Below are positions 22,330 to 34,198 of a stretch of 64,000 nucleotides of DNA, piece by piece. The notes under the pieces are model-generated. The model made no database searches. It was not told where the DNA came from and saw nothing but the letters and a program-made list of their open reading frames with translations. Origin of the DNA: Delphinus delphis (Eukaryota > Chordata > Mammalia > Artiodactyla > Delphinidae); NCBI RefSeq assembly GCF_949987515.2, contig NC_082689.1, positions 5,489,001 to 5,553,000 of the forward strand. The letters run 5' to 3'. The position numbers and the translations under genes are program-made. Position 1 is the first letter of the stretch. The number at the start of each line of letters is the position of its first letter.

Positions 22330-22895
22330 GGATATAATTGTCTTTTTTTCACTTACCATTACCTCATGAGCAGTTTCTCGTGCCATTGAAAACGTGCACT
22401 TTGATGATGCCTGCTTAAGGGGATGCATTACCATTTTTCAATCATTTCCCCCTTCATTTCCATTGTTGCCGGTTTCTGCTTTTATAAATAAAGCTGAAAT
22501 GACCTTGAGTTCAAAGCTTTGACCGTATCTCTATAGCAACTGATTCACTGATATTTGTTGTGATTGACTCTGTAGCCTGATATGTGGTCAATTTTTGTAT
22601 GAATTCGTGGGTGTTTGAAAAATGATCTGTAATTGTTGGATGAGGGATTTTGTAAATATACATTAGACCAAATGTGTTCATTGTGTCATTCAATCTGTCT
22701 GTACATGGATTAAATTTATATGCTTGATACCAATACTTCACAGAGTTGTGTTAATATATTCTATGTGGAAACAAACAAAAAAAAAGCTTCGACTTCATCT
22801 CTGATTGAGTTCCCTTGACAGATTCCTGGAAGCGGAATTAGACAAAGATTGTGAATATTCTCAAGGCTCTTGTAGCATTTTAACCTAATCACTTT
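22330..22895 (-). mobile_element. Old L1 fragment split by a poly(A)-tailed insert
   Basis: Complement of the ORF2 end of old L1s: tttataaataaagctgaaat, then beyond the insert attcctggaagcggaattag and caaggctcttgtagcatttt. The insert occupies 22533-22782. Confidence 0.6.
22513..22802 (+). mobile_element. Poly(A)-tailed insertion, partly antisense to L1 ORF2
   Basis: Flanking copies AAAGCTTTGACCGTATCTCT (22513-22532) and AAAGCTTCGACTTCATCTCT (22783-22802) match at 16 of 20 positions. Removing the insert and one copy restores continuous L1 sequence. The insert ends in an A-rich tail on the plus strand, so it was inserted in plus orientation. Its interior (gatatgtggtcaatttttgt and following) resembles the complement of L1 ORF2. 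An AATATA-type signal precedes the tail. Confidence 0.5.
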
Positions 22896-25449
22896 TCATT
22901 AAAAAAAAAACACATCAGTTTATAATCGCATGCTCTGTGCGCGAGAAAGCACCTTCCCCTCAATTGTCCCCTCCTGCACCAACCACTACACACAGTGTCT
23001 GAAACATCTTGCTAATTGTCTGCTGCCGTCGAGGAAATGGCACAGATGTCCACACCAGGGAGGCCCAAGGTCCAGGAGCAACTCTTCCTCTGCTGCCTAA
23101 AATCTGCAAGTTCCGTAACCTTTCGGAGGCTGAGAGCTTCGTTCTCATGATAAGCACTTTAACCATCAGGCAAAAAATGTAAATGGAAGGGAGATTGAAG
23201 GTAAGTCTGGTTGCAGTGAGCCTGTCCGGGCGTGGCTAATTCCTTGCAGGGGTGGTCCTCTCTGTGTCCCACCAAAGTACCATTTAAAAAGTCTCCACTG
23301 AATAAGTGTCAAAATGGGGGAGAAAATACCGCTCGGATCTTTTGGATTAAGGACCATTTCATTGCTCATTCGTGCTAGCTGTGGTTTCTAGCCTGAATTG
23401 CTTCACTTTTAGAGCGGAAAGGAAAGAGGACCGTTCTGAATGGACCTCCAGCGAGCATCTTGGGTGAGGCGCCTGTACCCACCCGGGCCCCCCCAAAAGG
23501 CTTCCTTTTTTCTATGGAGACTTCATTGTCTCATGGGAGCTGATTGTACAACAGGGAATATTTTCCTAAATATGTCTTCAGAACATTTTGCAAAATAGCC
23601 TCTAGCTGGGTTTTGACAGACACTGGCTATTTCTTTGTGGGTATTTGAGTGTCCAGCTGCCTCTGAGAGAGTCCTCACTGTCTTTGCAAATGCTTGAACC
23701 CAACTGAAAGATGCCAATGGTCACCAGGGAACCGAAGTCTTCGACCGTACAAACCACAGTCTAGATTTCATAGCGGTGGTAGCTGATTGGCTACTGGATT
23801 TCCCCTTCATGACTAGTGAACGCTTAATTGCTCTACAATTAAAATGTAATTATACTGTCAAAGAATAATTCCACAGTTACTCTAGCATAGTGATTTACAA
23901 AACGGAAAACATATTTTTAAAAGAATTCCGAAAGTTCCTCTCCACACGGCTTGCTAAACCCTTTCATAATTGGTGCCTTTCTGGGCATCGCTCCAGAAGC
24001 TTCTCAGCTGTCACATTTTTAAGGTCAACTGTACAAATATTAGCTTATCATCTACTTAGGGCTTCTGAAAACATGATATTAGTTATCTGGAGTGATCTAA
24101 TTATCGCTTTGTTTGGAAATAGATAATAAATTCCTAGTGCTTCTGAGACATTGCACATTCCAAGAGATCTAAACCTTGTCATAGTTCCTTAAGGATGAAG
24201 AATTACCAACTCTCCCTTGAGGCTCTGAAGAAAGAAAAACTAGGAAGAAGGAAAAGCACTTAGAAGGAAGGAAGGGAGGAAGGCAGGAAGGAGAGAGGGA
24301 AGGAGGGAAAGATCTTTGCTCTGCAGGCTCCAGGCTCAGGTTGAGATCCTCCCGGGGGGAACGTCGCCTTCTCTCTTTGCCCCCGTCCTGTCCTCCCTGC
24401 CTCCCCTGTCCCCATTCCAGCCTTCAGTCTCCTCCCTTTTTTCCTTTATTGTACATTTCTCCCTTCCTTCCATCTTTGCCTCCTATTAACCCTGATGGGG
24501 CAGGCGAGATGCTGGGCTAAGTTGGTAGCCGCCTCATGTTTCTGGGTGCCTAGTAACGCCTCGGAACACAGAAGGCTTCTCATTATTAGCGTCCTGTGAT
24601 GCTGACATCTTGGGAAAAGTTGCTGTCCAGTGCAGACAGCAAGGGGTCTGCTGTAGCACAAAAAGTCTGAGTGTGCTGTGCTCATGCTGCCCAGTGTCTG
24701 GGCAAAGCTGGTCCTCCTGGAGGTCAGGTCTTGCTTCTCTGTCACCTGCGACCCTGACCCAGAGTGAGGACTGAAAGAAGAGCCACGTAAGGGCGCAGTG
24801 ACTGTATTTCCACAGTCTGGTGTCATTGTTGTTTTGAAATAAAGTGTGGCGTCCCGGAAAATTCAATAACAATAATAACGACTTAGATAATCATTCAAAC
24901 AGAATTGACATGCTTGTGTTCTGGTTGTGCATTCGGTACAAGTGAAAAACAAACAAAAAGTCAAGGAAGCAAACAGGGAGAGCCCTGCAGCCCTGCTGGT
25001 TCCCCACATCCCGGGTAGATATTGCCTCCATGATGGCCTCACACACACTCACTCCCCAACCTCCACCCCAGACCTGCGGCTCCAGCCAGGCTCAGCTTCA
25101 GGTCTCTGCCTAGGGTATTTGAAGTCATCATTCTAGAACACTGAGCGCTGTATGTTTAGTTGTGTGTAATTGGAACTTTGCTTCACTCATATCACAGATC
25201 GGGGGGGAGGGAGTTTGGTTTACTTAGTTGCATAAGGCAAGGGCAGTACCATCCGAGCACCTATTTTTTCTTTCATAATTATCATTTCTTAAGGGTTAGG
25301 TATCTGTATTTTTGTGCTATAGGGAAAAGAGAATGATTGGTTTTGAAGTTCTTTGCTGTGATGAGTTATGTGCGTTGATGGAATTGACTTCGTCCGCTCT
25401 ATTTGTTACAGCCTTCAATACTCCTTATCACCAAAGTGCTATTTAAAAC
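22896..25449. other. Largely unique sequence, about 2.5 kb
   Basis: No exon or repeat family is recognised. There is a purine-rich stretch at about 24222-24312 (GGAAGGAAGG-type). A 126-codon minus frame (24446-24826) and neighbours show no known motif. A motif near 23269-23305 is echoed at 25430. Confidence 0.4.
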
Positions 25450-25635
25450 GTCTCCATTTATCAGCTCGGTGCTTTGTGACCGCCTGGAGGGGTGGGAGGG
25501 AGGGAGACGCAAGAGGGAGGAGATATGGGAACATATGTATACGTATAACTGATTCACCTTGTTATAAAGCAGAAACTAACACACCATTGTGAAGCAATTA
25601 TACTCCAATAAAGATGTTAAAAAAAAGTCTCCATT
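25450..25635 (+). mobile_element. Short L1 3' tail with TSD
   Basis: Starts atcagctcggtgctttgtga, then gggagacgcaagagggagga, and ends attatactccaataaagatg-tt-A. GTCTCCATT flanks both sides (25450-25458 and 25627-25635). About 168 bases of L1, all 3' UTR. Confidence 0.9.
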
Positions 25636-26024
25636 GACTAATTTAACAACACTGTATCGTATGTTATATATGAAAGTTGTCAAGAGAGTTCTCATCACAA
25701 GGAAAATACTTTTTTTCCCATTTCTTTAATGTTGTGTTTATACAAGATGATGGATGTCCACTAAACTTCTTGTGGTCATCATTTCACGAGGTGGGTATGT
25801 TCATACCATACTATTTCAAATTTGTACGTGTAATTTAAATTCAAAAACGTAGTGTTATGATTGAATCTTAAGCAAAACACAGAGGTGGGTCTGAGAACCC
25901 CTAAAATGGGTGCTGAAGGGAACTGGACCCTCAGAGCGTCAGGAAAGGCAGCAGCAGGTGTGGCACTGCAGTGACTTTGATGGCTTTGGCTAATGCTCCC
26001 ATGTTTGCTAGGCAAGTGTGTTAA
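25636..26024. other. Unassigned sequence
   Basis: Nothing is recognised. Confidence 0.4.
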
Positions 26025-26165
26025 ATTTAATCCTCAGATAACCCTGCAGCGTAGGTACCATTACCCATGAGGAAGACACCAAGAAAGCCGAGGTGTCTTG
26101 CCCAAGGTGAGTACAGAGTCAATGTTTCCATCCGGTGGTCTGACCCTAGCGTTCGCAGGCATCAC
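26025..26165 (-). mobile_element. MIR fragment
   Basis: Reverse MIR: atttaatcctcagataaccc, taggtaccattacccatgag, cttgcccaaggtgagtacag. Confidence 0.65.
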
Positions 26166-27294
26166 CCCTCCGTCCCTGCCCGTCCTCTCGGTTCCTCTCC
26201 GATTTGTGAATTTAAGTGGTTAATTCAAGTAAATCTGTATACAGAGTCCCCAGAACTCAACAAAACTTTCTGGGGCACCCACCATCTTAGGAAGAATTCC
26301 TCCTGTACTCAAGGCATTCACTATATAAACTTCAAATTGCCCAAGGTTGACCTTTACTGTGGCCACTTTCTAGAGTCCCTAAAGCCCAGAGGAGACCAAA
26401 CAAACAAAACCCTGCAGGCAACGTAGGCGAGAACGTCACTGGTCTAGAAATTGCTCTGGGGGGTGAACAGCCAAAACCACCTACAGCTGGAGACCAGACA
26501 GGGGTGGCCTGGATCAGAAGCTTGAACAAAGACTGCATGGTCTGGACACGCTGCTGTGTTAGACCGGTTCTGCCACCCTGTCATTTGACTAGCTTATTGG
26601 CACTGGCTTTTATCACTGGGCTGGCCAGCTTGCCTCTTGTCTACCCATGTCCAGTCACCAAAGAGATGTGGTGCTTCTAAAAAAAAGAATGCTGGTTTGG
26701 TGCTGCAACAGTGAAACAAAATACCTTGTGAGTTTTAGCTTTTGCCTGTTTCTTCATCGAAGCAGTTCAGCGGGCTGGCATCAGCTAAAGGTTGTTAATA
26801 ACACGATGCGTCCATCTAGTCAACCTCAGACTCTGGAAGGAAATCTGCAGCGAAGGCCCTGTGATGGGGATCAGAGCTGTCCAGGGTTCGTGGCAAACAT
26901 CAAATGGGAGGCAGCCTCGCAGCATGGCTTTGCCTCAACCCACAGAATTGTTCTCTGGCTTCTTGAACACAAAACAAACCCAAACAGAATAATGTATTTT
27001 TCCCTTAAGGTGGAACGTAGATATTCTTGCAAACGGAAACTCCATGAATTTAAGGAGGCAGGACTTTAAGCCAAGTTGGTCCTAGGTAAAGATTTTAGGG
27101 GTTATTCAGGCTTTTAGGGGCAGTAGATGTTTCTGGGTCAAATGGAAATTGACTGCACTGTCTGAAGCCAAAAGAGCATCAGTAGAAGTGGCAGTGACCG
27201 CAGCTCCAGTAACAAAGTTGTGCAAGACTTCCAGGGATTGAGGACAAAATGCATTGAACTTCAGAGCCTGATCCTGGTTTTTTGTCAATTTCTG
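26166..27294. other. Unassigned sequence, about 1.1 kb
   Basis: The 140-codon plus frame (26647-27069) and its neighbours have no recognisable domain, and no exon signals are convincing. Confidence 0.4.
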
Positions 27295-27366
27295 TCCACT
27301 TAACCTCTCTGAATTCTGTTCTTATCTCTAAAATGGGAATAACAATACCTACCCACTTTACAGTGT
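27295..27366 (+). mobile_element. MIR fragment, cut by a SINE
   Basis: Sense MIR core: acttaacctctctgaattct, atctctaaaatgggaataac, aatacctacccactttacag. The CHR SINE inserted at its 3' side. Confidence 0.7.
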
Positions 27367-27724
27367 ATTTAAAAATTTTTTTAAATTAATTAATTTATTT
27401 TTAGCTGTGGTGCTGCACGTGGGCTTTCTCTAGTTGTGGTGAGCAGGGGCTACTCTTCGTTGTGGTGCGCAGGCTTCTCATTGCGGTGGCTTCTCTTGTT
27501 GCAGAGCACGGGCTCTAGGCGCGCAGGCTTCAGTAGTTGTGGCACACAGGCTCAGTAGTTGCGGCTCACGGGCTCTAGGGCACAGGCTCATTAATTGTGG
27601 CACATGGGTTTAGTTGCTCTGTGACATGTGGGATCTTCCTGGACCAGGGCTCAAACCCGTGTCCCCTGCATTGGCAGGTGGATTCTTAACCACTGCGCCA
27701 CCAGGGAAGCCTTGCAGTGTATTT
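27361..27724 (-). mobile_element. Long-form CHR SINE with TSD
   Basis: The reverse long form has a left tail (aaattaattaatttattttt), gcggtggcttctcttgttgc in the middle, and ends ccaccagggaagcc. CAGTGTATTT is present at 27361-27370 and 27715-27724. Confidence 0.93.
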
Positions 27725-27759
27725 TGATACTGAGAAATGATCGGTAAGAAAAACTCAGC

Positions 27760-28255
27760 TGGGCCAGATATGTAAATGGCTGGAATACAGAAAGCTTTAA
27801 GGACCTCATCAATACGACAAAAGATTTATACCCCTACGCATAGCTCTTAAAGACAAATAAGAAAAATACAAATAACCCAATAGAAGAATGGGCAATGAAT
27901 ATGAATAAGCAAATAACATGAGAAATACAAATGGCCATTAAATTTAGGAAAATGTTCAAACTTACTAGCAATGAAAGAAATGCAAATTAAAGCAATGAAG
28001 TATTTTTTTCTGCCGTATTGGACACGTAAGAAAGTGATAACACCTAGTTCAGTGAGAGCATGGGAAACAGGAAGCTCTACACCCAGTGTGATTGTGTGGA
28101 TTGGGGTAAGATTTTCGAAGAGCAATTTCAAATTACATACCAAAATTTTAAGTTGCTCATCCTTTGATATGAGAATTTCACTTCTAGGAATTTAAGGTTA
28201 AGGAATGCTAGCATAAGTGCCTAAAATTATAGATAAGCATATTTTTAAAAGATGA
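27760..28255 (+). mobile_element. Old L1 ORF2 3' region
   Basis: Sense: aacccaatagaagaatgggc, caatgaaagaaatgcaaatt, gcatgggaaacaggaagctc, atttcacttctaggaattta. This is the hallmark order of the ORF2 C-terminal region in old L1s. Frames are broken. Confidence 0.75.
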
Positions 28256-28929
28256 TGTCAGGAGGGGAAAATAACCCCTGTGATTATCTCTCACCGAATC
28301 CTGTGAAATATCAAACTCCAAATATGGTTGCCTAGGAACTCAGGACCAGGAACTGTGTTGAAATTTCTTCCCTATTGAGATAGGTTAAACTTTATTCAGC
28401 AAGGCAAAATGTGAATTATAGCTTCACTTGAAGTCACTTTGAAAATACCCAACTGAGGTTGCATTTTTAATCTTTACAGTAAATTTTGGGGGATGAAATA
28501 GAGCAAGTCTTGCCAAGAGTAGAAATTCGTGTCTGGGTACAAATTAGACCTTGCTCATTTTGCTATAGTGACCCCATCATTTAAGAAATTGTAAACTAAT
28601 ACCTTGGAAGAGTTCACGAGCTCCATGAAATGGCTGGACTACATTCAGAGAAAAGATATTGGCTGAATTTCTGAGAACAACAGTGAAATTACTGAGCCAA
28701 CGAATTTCTGTGCACTATGTGTGGTTTGGTCAAACTTAGTGGTTAAAGAGATGCCACTAGAGGCAACTTCACTCCACAAAATGGTCTGTAAATAAAGAAA
28801 AGTAACACAGCTCTCTTGTCCTTATCTACATATTCCATAAAAATGCTTCAGAATGTGTAAAGTCATGGACAAGTTTGATGCACAAACAGCATAGTGCTGG
28901 AATATGTAAAAGGGCAAAGCATTGGAATT
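28256..28929. other. Unassigned sequence within an L1-rich interval
   Basis: No family is recognised. It separates two L1 pieces and may itself be an old insertion. Confidence 0.35.
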
Positions 28930-30200
28930 GCCAGGAGAAATGATCAAAACAATAATTATGGAAGACATTAATGCGCCAACTCAGAACATGCCAGAAGGAA
29001 ACAAGAAATAAGGAAAGACAAGGATTTGCACATTGCAATTAACATGTTTAATAGACACACATTGAACTGTGTACCCTACAAAGAGAGACAAGGCTTTTAA
29101 AAAAAACATGGAATATCTACAAAATTTGGTTATACGTAGGCTAAAGAAAAACTTGATTACATACTCCAAAGTAGAAATTACAGAGGTCACACTATTTAAC
29201 CAAAATGTTTTAAATCCAGAAACAGTCCACAGATGAATAAGAAAAAATAAATTTTAAGTACTGGGACATTTTGAAAGCATTCTTTCAAATAGTTTTGAGT
29301 CAAAGTGCAAATCTTGTAGTGAGGTGGATGGACCTAGAGTCTGTCATACAGAGTGAAGTAAGTCAGAAAGAGAAAAACAAATACTGTATGCTAACAAATA
29401 TATATGGAATATTTTTTAAAAAGTGGTTCTGAAGAACCTAGGGGCAGGACAGGAATAAAGACACAGATGTAGAGAATGGACTTGAGGACACAGGGAGGGG
29501 GCAGGGTAAACTGGGATGAAGTGAGAGAGTGGCATGGACATATATACACTACCAAATGTAAAATAGATAGCTAGTGGGAAGCAGCCACATAGCACAGGGA
29601 GATCAGCTCGGTGCTTTGTGACCACCTAGAGGGGTGGGATAGGGAGGGTAAGAGGGAGACACAAGAGGGAGGAGATACAGGGATATATGTATATGTATAG
29701 CTGATTCACTTTGTTATACAGCAGCAACTAACACACCATTGTAAAGCAATTATACTCCAATAAAGATGTTTTAAAAAAAGAGCAAATCAATTATTGTCAT
29801 GGTAATTTACAAATGATTTAGAAATTAATATTAATGATAAAATACAATCAAACCTGTAGTATGTTGTCAATTCAAATTCGTAACTTTACAAACCTTTACT
29901 ATTGGAGAAGAAAGATCTTTAGAGATTTAACTAACTATTCAACTCAAGAACTTACCTAACAATAAAAATAAGCAAAAATGCAGGTACTGATCATGATAAA
30001 AAACATGATAAATTAGAAGTAAAATTGTAGAAATAATAAAGTCAAGATGCTGTTCCTTGAAAAGATTTTAAAAAACAGAGAAACTTTCAGGAAGTACAGT
30101 CAAAGGAAAAAAAAGAAAGAAATTAAGACCTATAGTATTTGGAATTAAAAAGAGAATATAATTACAGAGCTAAAACAACTAAAACTTTTAAGATAAAGAA
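28930..30200 (+). mobile_element. Old L1 ORF2 5' half, interrupted by a younger L1
   Basis: Sense similarity to ORF2 endonuclease and early reverse transcriptase DNA: acacattgaactgtgtaccc, acatggaatatctacaaaat, then after the young insert aaaacagagaaactttcagg. Strongly mutated, A-rich coding strand as in L1. Confidence 0.55.
29302..29788 (+). mobile_element. L1 3' end with TSD
   Basis: About 460 bases from tgaggtggatggacctagag (end of ORF2) through gatcagctcggtgctttgtg to ccattgtaaagcaattatac and the A-tail. TSD AAAGTGCAAATC (29302-29313) versus AAAGAGCAAATC (29777-29788). Inserted in the older L1. Confidence 0.9.
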
Positions 30201-30234
30201 CATTTTTTTCCATAGAAGAAGTGTTCTTGATACT

Positions 30235-30625
30235 GACATATAAGTAAATGTTCATCAACAGGATAAAGCAAATGTGCTACATCCGTTCTATGGAATATTA
30301 TGCTGCCATGAAAAATAAGGAGACAGGTTTTAGGTACTAACATGGAAAAATCAGAACTGTGTATAGAGAATGCGTTAATTTGTGTAAAAAAGGAAGCATA
30401 ATTTTTGTCTTTGCTTCTATCTACATTATAAATCTCTAAAAGAATGTATCAGACATTGATAACATTGGATATATACTTGGGTATCCCACATGGCAGGAAC
30501 TGATCAGATGGGGAACAGAGGAAGGATGGAGAGTTTTATCATGTACACTTTTATACTTTCTGATCTTCAAAACTTGTGACTGTACTACACTTTCAGCAAA
30601 TTAACTAAATAAGATAATACCGTGA
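30235..30625 (+). mobile_element. Old L1 3' end
   Basis: Sense: atgttcatcaacaggataaa, tatggaatattatgctgcca, then a 3' UTR ending cttgtgactgtactacactt. It may be the continuation of the L1 piece at 27760-28255. Confidence 0.65.
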
Positions 30626-31014
30626 ACATAATTTAAACTAATAAATTTAGGAATCTGGATGTGGTTAACGTTTTTCCAATATATTATAAGTTGCCAAAAT
30701 TGATCAAAGAAAGATATCAAACCTAAACAGGCCGGACATCTCAACCTCGTCTAGTGACATCTTTCTTACCCACTACCTTCACCTTACAGACAAAGTCATG
30801 GAAGATCTCTCTTGGAAGACTTTTTCAAAGCTGTCCCTTCATCTTTCTTTACCTCCTTCCACAGCTCCGGGCTGTGCTGTGGACCACCCCTCTGACCAGG
30901 CTTCCTGCCTCGGCCGCTCACCCCGTTGTTGTCTGGCAAAACTGCTAAGACCACCAGCTTAGACAGTGAAAAGGGGTGGGGGGGAGTTGCCACCTGGCCT
31001 CTGTCACTTAGCAG
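30626..31014. other. Unassigned sequence
   Basis: Nothing is recognised apart from a G-run at about 30973-30983. Confidence 0.4.
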
Positions 31015-31185
31015 GCCTCACGATTCTGAGTTTATGTTACCTTCCTGAGCCCCCATTCGTCATCTGGAAATTGGGAATAATTATTAGAGCATCTCCATTA
31101 CAGGACTACTCTGAAGGTCAGATGAAAAAACAAGGGTGATGCGCTTAGCAGAGAGTATATCCTGCACCCAATAAATGTTAATTCT
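31015..31185 (+). mobile_element. MIR SINE fragment
   Basis: Sense MIR-like: cccccattcgtcatctggaa, attgggaataattattagag, ctgcacccaataaatgttaa. Confidence 0.65.
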
Positions 31186-31564
31186 TCCTGTTAACACACC
31201 TGACTCTTCTCATGGCCGGCACGGAGCTGCACCGCTCAGCCCTGCCTTCTAGAAGAGTTTGTTCTCCCAGTGGCCTCCACCTGTGGCTCCTTCGGTGATC
31301 ACCTCGGCTGTCGAGTCAAAGTCATTCTTCTCAGGGAGGTCCCAGACAGTGATTGCGCACAGCGAGCAAAGCCTCATGCCCGCCAGCAAAGCCTCATTTC
31401 GTGGGCAGCCCTGAGGGTGGGCAGGGGCTTTGTCGGTTCTGTCCCCCAGCCCGACAGCTCCCCTGCCCTCTCTTTTCCTTTCACAGATGTCTCTCCCCAG
31501 TACTTCCCTTGTTCTGCTCACTCTGCCTCAGCGTCTGCTTCTGGAAGAACCCAACCTGCAGGCT
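31186..31564. other. Unassigned; possible LTR-like tail
   Basis: Near 31520-31560, ctcagcgtctgcttctggaa and gaacccaacctgca resemble the 3' end of old LTR-type repeats (compare 51380-51475). The remainder is not recognised. Confidence 0.4.
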
Positions 31565-31760
31565 TGTCAGTTCAGTCTACCAGACCCCTTGCAGCTAAAA
31601 GATAAAGTCCAAACTCACAGCTTTGGTCTCTGTGCCTCAAAGGCTGTTCCCTCATTTCTTCATCCTGCAAGTTCTACACATCCTTCTGGAGAAATATTTC
31701 TTACTAAGTCTTCCCTGTGGTATCCAGACAGCCACGTCCCCTCCAAGCCCTCAGTTCTCC
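31565..31760 (+). mobile_element. LINE L2 fragment
   Basis: Sense L2 features: gataaagtccaaactcacag, then ccttctggagaaatatttct and aagtcttccctgtggtatcc. Confidence 0.5.
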
Positions 31761-31929
31761 CCATCCTTTGTAGGCTCGCCTGTGGTGACAGGCAAAACCT
31801 GGAACTGACATGGGCAAAGGGACCCCTAACCCATCACTCTGGGGTAAACACGACAGCAGTAATTTGCCTTAATTTCCCTGGTGTTGTCTACATCCTCAGT
31901 AACAAGGATGAGATTGTTGACTTTAAATT

Positions 31930-32586
31930 AGAAGTTTCATATGCAAATCAAAACTAGAATGAGTTATCAGCTCACACTGGTCAGAGTGGCCATATATGGA
32001 TGTTCCTCAAAAAACTAAAAAGAGTGTGACCATATGATCCAGCAATCCCACTCCTGGGCAGGTATCTGGACAAAACTATAATTTGAAAAGGTACATGCGC
32101 CACTACGTTCATAGCAACACTATTCACAACAGCCAAGACATGGAAGCAACTTAAGTGTCCATCAGCAGATGAATGGATAAAGGTGTGGTACCTCTATACA
32201 ATGGAATACTACTCGGTCATGAAAAAGAATGAAATAATGCCATTTGCAGCAACATGGTTGGACCTAGAGATTATCTTACTAAGCGAAGTAAGTCATAAAG
32301 AAAAAGAAAAATACCATATGATATCACTTTTATGTGGAATCTAAAATATGACACAAATGAACTTATCTATGAAATAGAAACAGACTCACAGACATAGAGA
32401 ACAGACTTGTGGTTGCCAAGAAAAAGTGGGTGTGGGGGAAGGATGGATTGGGAGTTTGGGATTAGCAGATACAAACTATTATATATATGTATAACTGAAT
32501 CACTTTGCTGTACATCAAAAATAAACACAGCATTGTAAATCAACTATACTTCAATAAAATAAATTTAAATAAATAAGAAGTTTCAT
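31930..32586 (+). mobile_element. L1 3' end (ORF2 C-terminus plus 3' UTR) with TSD
   Basis: Begins within ORF2 (atgcaaatcaaaactagaat, tatgatccagcaatcccact, caatggaatactactcggtc) and runs through the 3' UTR to aaatcaactatacttcaata and the A-tail. AGAAGTTTCAT flanks it at 31930-31940 and 32576-32586. About 635 bases. ORF2 has frame-breaking changes. Confidence 0.93.
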
Positions 32587-33254
32587 GAGATAGATTTTTC
32601 TCCTCTTCTTTTAATAGAATTATCCACTGAATAGAATCATAAATTTAACAGTCAATATATTTACTCATGTGATTCTTAAGAAATGCAACGCCCCAGGTCC
32701 CTGAAACGCTCACTTGTGCTAAGGCAGGCGGGCCATGTGCATTTTCACATAGGGTTGTGATTTTTTAAAAATCTGAAATGCATCTAATTCCCTTGTATAA
32801 ATCTTAGTAATTATGTTCACAAAGTCATCGTACACAGCTCAAGGGGAAGGGTGGGAATCCTCACCTCACACCTGTGTCCAGGCTGCCACTTCCAGGCTGA
32901 TTAACACAGCCAAATGCTGGGAGGACGCTTGGGTCACCAGAGTGTGAACCTCTGAGGGAGGATCAGATGATAAAGTCTGAATGCAGAAATCAATCTGAGC
33001 TCTGGGGCATGGCTTTAGCTGGGTGATTTATGGGTTCCCTTTGATCAGCTCTCTTTACACAGACCTCTGGACTCAAAGGAGGGTGAGGAAGGTGTGAGAT
33101 TATTGGGGTCCCCCCTGCGTGGGCCAGTATTCTCTCCTAGGACAAGGAGATGCACTGACACCCCTTTCCTGGGTTCTTCAGAGAGTGATGGATGAGACAA
33201 TGGCATTAAAGGTGGAAAGGGTGGATTAGACGCACAAGATTCGAGAACTGGATG
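32587..33254. other. Unassigned sequence
   Basis: Nothing is recognised. Confidence 0.4.
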
Positions 33255-33400
33255 GATATTAAACATTGCGTAGCCCAGTCTCCTGAGATTGTAGGTGAGG
33301 AGACTGAAGCCCAGAGAGGGGAAGAGATTTCCTAGCTAGTTTTTGGAAGAGTAAGTCTTAGGACTCCTGTCTCCAAACTTCTATTTATTCCTTAGCCTCC
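33255..33400 (-). mobile_element. MIR-family fragment
   Basis: Reverse MIR-like: gtgaggagactgaagcccag, agaggggaagagatttccta, aggactcctgtctccaaact. Confidence 0.55.
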
Positions 33401-33439
33401 CATCACTCTGCCTCATCAATGAAACTTGGAGTGATAATT

Positions 33440-33635
33440 ATCATAGCTGGTGCTTACGGACTACCCCATGCCAAACACTTTCCATTCATTATCCTAATTA
33501 ATTCCACCAACAACCCTACGAAGCTGGTACTATTATCACCCTTTTATAGATGAGGAAACGTAGGCTCAGAGAGTTTGGAAACTTGCCCACGCCTATGCAG
33601 CTAGTAAGTAGCGATGAAAGATGGGGATCCAGCGG
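33440..33635 (-). mobile_element. MIR SINE
   Basis: Reverse MIR: atagctggtgcttacggact, tggtactattatcacccttt, tatagatgaggaaacgtagg, cagctagtaagtagcgatga. A second MIR close to the one at 33255. Confidence 0.75.
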
Positions 33636-33967
33636 TACCACCCAGAATGCTGTCCGTGGCCATTACCCAATCAGGCTTCTACCTGGGAGAATCTATACCA
33701 CCCTCAGTCCTCAGCACTTATGGGAAGTGTATTTCATTTTCCAGACAGGTATCATGTGTGCAGTAGTTGAGTTTACACATAAAAATAAGAACAAACGTAT
33801 TACGTCTCTAAATAATGCATTTTTTAAAAATGAGTGTTACTCAATGTATCTTTTTCTAAATGTATTTTCCTTTTACATGAATAGTTTCACTAGTTTTATG
33901 GGCCAGGAAGGAAAATAGAAGTAAAGAAGATCCATATACGCTAAGCACGTATGTGATCGCCCTCCTT
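33636..33967. other. Unassigned sequence
   Basis: Nothing is recognised. Confidence 0.4.
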
Positions 33968-34198
33968 TCTGCCCCCTCTTTTTTTTTTTTTTTTTTTTGC
34001 GGGCCTCTCACTGTTGTGGCCTCTCCCGTTGTGGAGCACAGGCTCCGGACGCGCAGGCTCAGCGGCCATGGCTCATGGGCCCAGCCGCTCCGCGGCATGT
34101 GGGATCTTCCCGGACCTGGGCATGAACCCGCGTCCCCTGCATCGGCAGGCGGACTCTCAACCACTGCGCCGCCAGGGAAGCCCTCTGCCCCCTCTTTT
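33968..34198 (-). mobile_element. Short-form CHR SINE with perfect 15-bp TSD
   Basis: TCTGCCCCCTCTTTT occurs exactly at 33968-33982 and 34184-34198. The body follows a poly(T) run of about 20 and starts at gcgggcctctcactg, missing the usual ggtac step. It ends gccagggaagccc. The perfect TSD and pure tail point to a relatively recent insertion. Confidence 0.96.
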
